The notes beneath the pieces were generated by a model, which saw nothing but the letters and a program-made list of their open reading frames with translations, did no database searches and had not been told where the DNA came from. A program made the translations under genes and the position numbers. A stretch of 11,776 bases of DNA from Strigomonas culicis (Eukaryota > Euglenozoa > Kinetoplastea > Trypanosomatida > Trypanosomatidae). The stretch spans positions 1-11,776 of the forward strand of contig AUXH01000590.1 of the NCBI GenBank assembly GCA_000482145.1, read 5' to 3'. This document shows positions 8,256 through 11,776 of the stretch, in pieces. The stretch's first letter is position 1; each line of letters begins with the position of its first letter.

Positions 8256-8558
8256 CGCGAGAGGGGAGAGGTGCGTGCGTGCGTGGGTGTGTGTGGGTGT
8301 AACGAATCCCTTTTTTTTTCCATCTCAATTGAAGCGGTGGCAATGCAAACAGAGTTACCAATGGAAAACAGAACACCAACAACAACACCAACTGGAGCCA
8401 ATATGTGCAACGACAGACGGAGCGAGACATGCTGTATTGACATCGCATGATGCGCGGAAAAATGAAAACCCTTTCTGTTATGTCTTTCACCCTCTCTCAT
8501 TCTGTGTTCTTCTTGTTTGTTGGTTTGTTGTGCATGGAGTAGTGTTATATCCTCTGCC
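8256..8558. promoter_or_regulatory. Spacer with GT-rich tract and candidate acceptor for the first PAP2 gene
   Basis: Just after the stop codon is a GT-rich stretch (8271-8300, GTGCGTGCGTGCGTGGG-like), then a T run (about 8310-8319) and a CAA/ACC-rich segment (about 8372-8392). A clear pyrimidine tract (about 8468-8516) is followed by the first AGs at 8538-8539 and 8541-8542. Splicing there leaves about 16-19 nt before ATG 8559 and removes any earlier start. An ATG at 8534 followed at once by GAG TAG would be cut off by this splicing. Confidence 0.5.
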
Positions 8559-9548
8559 ATGTTCCCGTGGTCGTGGGAGGAAGTTTGTCGCGCGAACGCG
8601 AACTATCGCCTCAGTGACTACCTCCTCTGTTTTGCGATGTATCTCTTCTGCATCATTCTGTCCGCGACGGTCACGCCGCACTGTCGCACCTTCGACCCGT
8701 CGGACGCGTCCATCAGCCACCCCTACGCCGGCGCCGGCACCTTCCCCTCCTGGACACTGCCCATCATCAGCATCGCGCCCGCTGTGATCTACGCAGCGGT
8801 GGAGTACATGTCGTACCGCCAGCATGCAGATGCCGTCGCGCCCGCCGCCGCCGTCACCGCGACGGACGTGGCGATGACAGCAGTCGATGACCGCCGCGAG
8901 CGGCAGCGGCTGGCGGGCGGCGGCGGCGTGGCCGTGGTCGTGAGCGGCACGGACGGCAGCGCCGCGGCGACGGCGGAGCGGGGCGACGGCGGCGGCCCCG
9001 TCGCGGTGCCGGCCGAGAAGCGCGTGTGGCACTTTGTGCTGCGCGCGCACTACTGGTTCCTCACGCAGGCTTTTTCCGTCGCGCTGGCCATGCTGATCGT
9101 GGACACGACGAAGCTCTACGCGGGGCGGCTGCGTCCTGACTTTCTCGACCGCCTCCGCCGCGCGGATCTGGACACGAGCTACAACGCGTCGGACAGCGCC
9201 TACTGGTGCGACAAGGCGCTGTCGGGGCGCAAGTCGTTCCCGTCCGGCCACAGCGCCATCAGCTTTGCCGCCTTCGTGCCGCTCTGCTGCTTTTGCATGA
9301 GTCGCCTACAGGCGTGGCGCCACGGCGGCTCCTACACGCGGCTGACGGTGGGGCTGCTCCCGCTGGCGCTGCCCATCATGGTGGCCGTTTCCCGCACACG
9401 CGACTACCGCCACTTTTTTGACGATGTGGTCGCCGGCTCTGTCATCGGCACGGTGACCGCGCTGATCGCCGTGCTGTACAATTTCGAGATGGATGCGACG
9501 AGCGGCCGACTGTTCCCGCATCGGCAGCGGTCGCCTATGCAACTATGA
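8559..9548 (+). CDS. PAP2-family lipid phosphatase (phosphatidic acid phosphatase-like), copy A
   Basis: A 329-residue multi-pass membrane protein with the complete three-part PAP2/LPP signature: K-x6-R-P (K185 to P193, KLYAGRLRP), P-S-G-H (228-231), and S-R-x5-H-x3-D (S278, R279, H285, D289). The histidines at 231 and 285 are the expected acid/base and phospho-His. About six membrane segments are visible (near 21-38, 65-84, 163-183, 233-252, 262-278, 290-310). Known family members dephosphorylate phosphatidate or other lipid phosphates on the luminal or outer face of membranes; the substrate here cannot be assigned. The start was set at 8559 because the best splice AG lies at 8539-8542. A hydrophilic Ala/Gly/Val-rich insert (about residues 88-153) sits in the loop between the second and third segments and is absent from copy B. 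It is followed at a spacing of 279 nt by copy B. Confidence 0.9.
   Translation: MFPWSWEEVCRANANYRLSDYLLCFAMYLFCIILSATVTPHCRTFDPSDASISHPYAGAGTFPSWTLPIISIAPAVIYAAVEYMSYRQHADAVAPAAAVTATDVAMTAVDDRRERQRLAGGGGVAVVVSGTDGSAAATAERGDGGGPVAVPAEKRVWHFVLRAHYWFLTQAFSVALAMLIVDTTKLYAGRLRPDFLDRLRRADLDTSYNASDSAYWCDKALSGRKSFPSGHSAISFAAFVPLCCFCMSRLQAWRHGGSYTRLTVGLLPLALPIMVAVSRTRDYRHFFDDVVAGSVIGTVTALIAVLYNFEMDATSGRLFPHRQRSPMQL
8820..9017 (+). other. Low-complexity loop insert unique to PAP2 copy A
   Basis: Residues about 88-153 of copy A form an Ala/Val/Gly/Asp-rich hydrophilic segment with one charged cluster (DRRERQR) and a Gly run. Copy B goes from its second segment to its third with about 64 fewer residues, while the distances before and after agree. 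The segment is thus an insertion in A or a deletion in B, placed in a loop away from the catalytic motifs. Confidence 0.75.
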
Positions 9549-9697
9549 GAGTGTGTCATGTCGTCCTTTTTTTTTTGTGTGTGGCTGTTGTTGGTGCGTA
9601 CTTCTGGTGGTTCTCAGTCTTCCATTTGCTCTTTTTGTTCTTCGAAACACCTGTACCTGTGTGTGCCGCTGTCCGCGCGTGTTCTTCACGACATGTG

Positions 9698-9729
9698 GAT
9701 TCCCTCTTCCATCCCCTTTTTCTCTCTAG
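9698..9729 (+). promoter_or_regulatory. Strong candidate trans-splice acceptor for the second PAP2 gene
   Basis: An almost uninterrupted pyrimidine tract (about 9702-9727) ends in CTCTCTAG, with AG at 9728-9729. There is no other AG and no ATG between it and the ATG at 9828. The predicted 5' UTR is 98 nt. This argues against the in-frame ATG at 9558, which lies upstream of the acceptor. Confidence 0.55.
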
Positions 9730-9827
9730 TTGCGTCTTACACGTGGACCTCTTCGCGTTTGTCACGACTGTCGTCCGTGCGATTGTTTTTGGCTTCTATT
9801 TACGTGCTATCCTTTTCGTGCATTGCA

Positions 9828-10841
9828 ATGGCCTCGTGTGGCGAAAGCTTCCGGAAGCACTTTATGCTGTGGCGCATACCGGACTACCTGACCATCGGCG
9901 TCCTAGCCGCTATCGCCGGCCCCATCGGCGCAAAGGTGCATCCGCACTGCCGCTCCTTCAGCTGGGATGACCCCACCATCAGCCACCCGGCCGAAAGGGA
10001 CATCTTCCCCACGTACTCCGCCATCATCGCAGTTGTCTTGGTGGCGCTGCTGTACCTTGTGGGCGAGTTGGTCTCGCGCTGGCACCGGCCGGCCGGGAGG
10101 CGCAGCATGCTGCTGCACCTGAACGGCTGGATCTTGACCCACCTCTACAGTGTCGTTCTCGCCTTCGCGATTGTGAACATCTTGAAGCTGTACGCGGGCC
10201 GCCTCCGCCCGCGCTTCCTCGCGGCCCTGGCGGCGGAGGGCATCACACAGGCGACCGCGGGCAGCTTCACGGCGGCGCAGATCTGTCACGCGGCGCGCGA
10301 GGCGCGTGTGTCTTTCCCCTCTGGCCACAGCGGCACCGCCTTCAGTGGCTACGTGCCCCCGGTGCTCTATCTCTTCGGCCTCTGCCGCTCACTCAACGGC
10401 GGCCACTTCTGGGTCAAGACGCTGTGCCTGCTGCCGCTCGTGCTGCCCATCACCATCGCCGTGTCCCGCACGGTCGACTACCACCACAACTTCGACGACG
10501 TCCTCTGCGGGTCGCTCATCGGCGCGAGCTGCGGCGTCGTCGCCGTCGTCGCCGCCTTCCGCCCCTCCGCGCGCGGCGAGTGGACGCTGCGCGACGCGCC
10601 GGACGACACGCCGGCCGCCGCGGCGGCGTGCGGCGCGGCGGGCGACGAGGCGCACCTGATGGCGCAGCCGCGGACCGCGTCGGACAACCCGATCGAGCCC
10701 CCGAGCGACGCCGCCGGCCGCGAGGCGCGCGACAGCACCCACGACCGCGCGGACGCGCGGCCCGCCAAGGGGAGCGTGTCACCGGTGCTGCCCTTCATCG
10801 ACAGGCAGGGCGATGTGGTCGTGCGCGACGGCAGGCCGTGA
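9828..10841 (+). CDS. PAP2-family lipid phosphatase (phosphatidic acid phosphatase-like), copy B
   Basis: A 337-residue multi-pass membrane protein with all PAP2/LPP catalytic motifs: K-x6-R-P (K120 to P128, KLYAGRLRP), P-S-G-H (164-167), and S-R-x5-H-x3-D (S213, R214, H220, D224). It aligns along its length with copy A: DYL near residue 20, a PHCR-S/T-F segment with D-x-x-I-S-H-P, and SRT-x-DY near the end. The core is shared but well diverged, which fits an old tandem duplication. Beyond the last membrane segment (ends about 244) it carries a ~93-residue hydrophilic Ala/Asp/Arg/Pro-rich tail that copy A lacks; copy A ends soon after its last segment. The frame is open back to ATG 9558, but that stretch is T-rich, unlike coding sequence here, and lies before the likely splice site, so I start at 9828. 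Likely acts on lipid phosphates at internal membranes or the surface; substrate unknown. Confidence 0.9.
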   Translation: MASCGESFRKHFMLWRIPDYLTIGVLAAIAGPIGAKVHPHCRSFSWDDPTISHPAERDIFPTYSAIIAVVLVALLYLVGELVSRWHRPAGRRSMLLHLNGWILTHLYSVVLAFAIVNILKLYAGRLRPRFLAALAAEGITQATAGSFTAAQICHAAREARVSFPSGHSGTAFSGYVPPVLYLFGLCRSLNGGHFWVKTLCLLPLVLPITIAVSRTVDYHHNFDDVLCGSLIGASCGVVAVVAAFRPSARGEWTLRDAPDDTPAAAAACGAAGDEAHLMAQPRTASDNPIEPPSDAAGREARDSTHDRADARPAKGSVSPVLPFIDRQGDVVVRDGRP

Positions 10842-10915
10842 TGGCGCGCCCGCACCATCGTGGCCATTGCCCTCCTATAGGGCGGCACCTCAAGAGCAGA
10901 CCGTTTTTTTTTTAA

Positions 10916-10935
10916 ATATATATATATATATATAT
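10916..10935. repeat. (AT)10 microsatellite
   Basis: Ten alternating AT dinucleotides directly after a T run and AAA, in the 3' flank of PAP2 copy B. The alternating tract is self-complementary, so it could extrude as a hairpin. Confidence 0.9.
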
Positions 10936-11671
10936 TTATTGTTATTCTTTCTTTTACATGTATGCATCGATATACTTATGTACTCTGTTCTCTTTACCGA
11001 TTTATGTATGTGCTGTACCCTTTCTTGTGCTTCTTGTAGTAACACATTTGAATGTGCATCTTATTGTCATCGTGATTTATACACGTTTACTTCACCTAGT
11101 TTTTTTTTAATGCTTCACTAATATTGCATCTGCACAAAGCACACACACATATACACATAAACGTACACATAAAAACGTATGTTTTTTTTTTTTCATTACT
11201 CCGTTTTCCCTATCAGCAGGTATTGTCCCCCTAAGAACATCAATAATTCCAATACCCACACTTTGATTTTCTCTCTCCCCCCTTTTGTCTACTAGGACGA
11301 TAATAAGAACAATAACGAAACCAGTTGGACTAATAGGCAGGAAACTTGTCTGTCTTTTCCTGCGTACTCTTCGCTGCTGTGTTTGCTGCTTCGTATAGAA
11401 AGGATGACTACAAGTTGTAGTGCGCTCTGAGTCTTATAGGACTGAAAAACAACAACTTTAATGAACTATTTTTAGCCTCTGATCATATGACCTGCAGTGA
11501 AGACGAATGATGGATTCCCTCTTTCCTTTTTTTTTGTGTGTTTGGATGCTTCCTCCAATACCATCGACAGATACACGCATCATACATGATGACAAAGTTT
11601 GTAGTGCGCGACTGAAACGAGTGATTGAGAAAATACAAATCCAAATAACAATTCTACTCTGATTCTTCATT

Positions 11672-11730
11672 TTACTTCCCCCCTNTTGCTGCTTCTATAT
11701 CGTCTTTTCCGTTCTATGTGTGGGCGTCAG
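11672..11730 (+). promoter_or_regulatory. Candidate trans-splice acceptor near the window end
   Basis: A dense pyrimidine tract (about 11672-11715, interrupted by N at 11685 and a TATA) is followed by CAG at 11728-11730. The pattern matches the acceptors proposed upstream of the other genes and suggests that a new coding region begins immediately after. Confidence 0.4.
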
Positions 11731-11732
11731 CT

Positions 11733-11776
11733 ATGATAAGAAACTATTATGACGACGCGGACCGTAACTTTCGTCA
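11733..11776 (+). CDS. Possible start of a further gene, cut by the window end
   Basis: Two ATGs follow the candidate splice site and stay open to the edge in different frames. ATG 11733 (MIRNYYDD onward) is 2 nt after the AG, and ATG 11749 (MTTRTVTFV) is about 18 nt after it. The last ~25 bases turn GC-rich, as coding sequence does here. The 18-nt leader resembles the spacing seen upstream, so 11749 is slightly preferred. No product can be named from so few residues. Confidence 0.25.
   Translation, partial: MIRNYYDDADRNFR

Larger units (their letters stand above)
10842..11732. other. AT-rich spacer downstream of the PAP2 pair
   Basis: Contains a T run (10904-10913) running into an (AT)10 microsatellite, further T runs (about 11101-11109 and 11181-11192), an alternating CA/TA-like stretch at about 11138-11177 and scattered pyrimidine tracts. 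Short open frames on either strand have no GC-rich codon pattern. I see no gene until the last few dozen bases, where composition changes again. One ambiguous base lies at 11685. Confidence 0.6.

Noticed and set aside
8517..8558. Extended start for PAP2 copy A at a TTG
   Set aside because: The first codon is not ATG, and the likely splice acceptor at 8539-8542 would remove it from the mRNA.
11458..11670. A 70-codon minus-strand frame in the right-hand spacer
   Set aside because: It is AT-rich, without homology-like features, and on the opposite strand to the gene cluster.
1..11776. CRISPR array, insertion sequence, retroposon, rRNA or tRNA gene
   Set aside because: I looked for regular direct repeats, terminal repeats, transposase or reverse-transcriptase motifs and tRNA B-box-like sequence and saw none. 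The simple repeats present are microsatellites.

Overview
The window looks like part of a directional gene cluster from a trypanosomatid protist (kinetoplastid). Four things support this. All convincing genes lie on the + strand and have no introns. The coding regions are strongly GC-rich with heavy G/C at third codon positions. The spacers are AT-rich and full of T, pyrimidine and A tracts, as expected for spliced-leader trans-splicing and coupled polyadenylation. A pyrimidine tract followed by an AG lies shortly upstream of each start. The spacers are more AT-rich and homopolymer-laden than I associate with Leishmania itself, so I call it a non-Leishmania trypanosomatid without naming a genus. 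Ns occur at 3, 5 and 11685, so this is probably draft sequence.

Layout: 1-455 is a T-rich spacer. 456-2469 is an unrecognised low-complexity, Ser/Gly/Ala/Pro-rich protein gene broken by one apparent frameshift near 1835-1890. 2470-4365 is a long AT-rich spacer with an A-rich block followed by a T-rich block. 4366-6396 is a type II membrane glycosyltransferase that resembles the GDP-fucose protein O-fucosyltransferase family. 6777-8255 is a serine carboxypeptidase-family (S10) protein that keeps the fold signatures, the Asp and the His, but has Gly where the catalytic Ser should be. 8559-9548 and 9828-10841 are two divergent tandem PAP2-family lipid phosphatases with complete catalytic motifs. 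10842-11776 is spacer, and a next gene may begin at its very end.

Polycistronic neighbours in trypanosomatids need not share a function. It is still notable that the four recognised genes all encode proteins of the secretory pathway or membranes: a luminal glycosyltransferase, a secreted or lysosomal hydrolase-like protein, and two multi-pass lipid phosphatases. The best candidate for something new is the carboxypeptidase-like protein. Its nucleophile and its whole carboxylate-recognition network are substituted while the rest of the domain is intact, which suggests a conserved pseudoenzyme or a changed activity.
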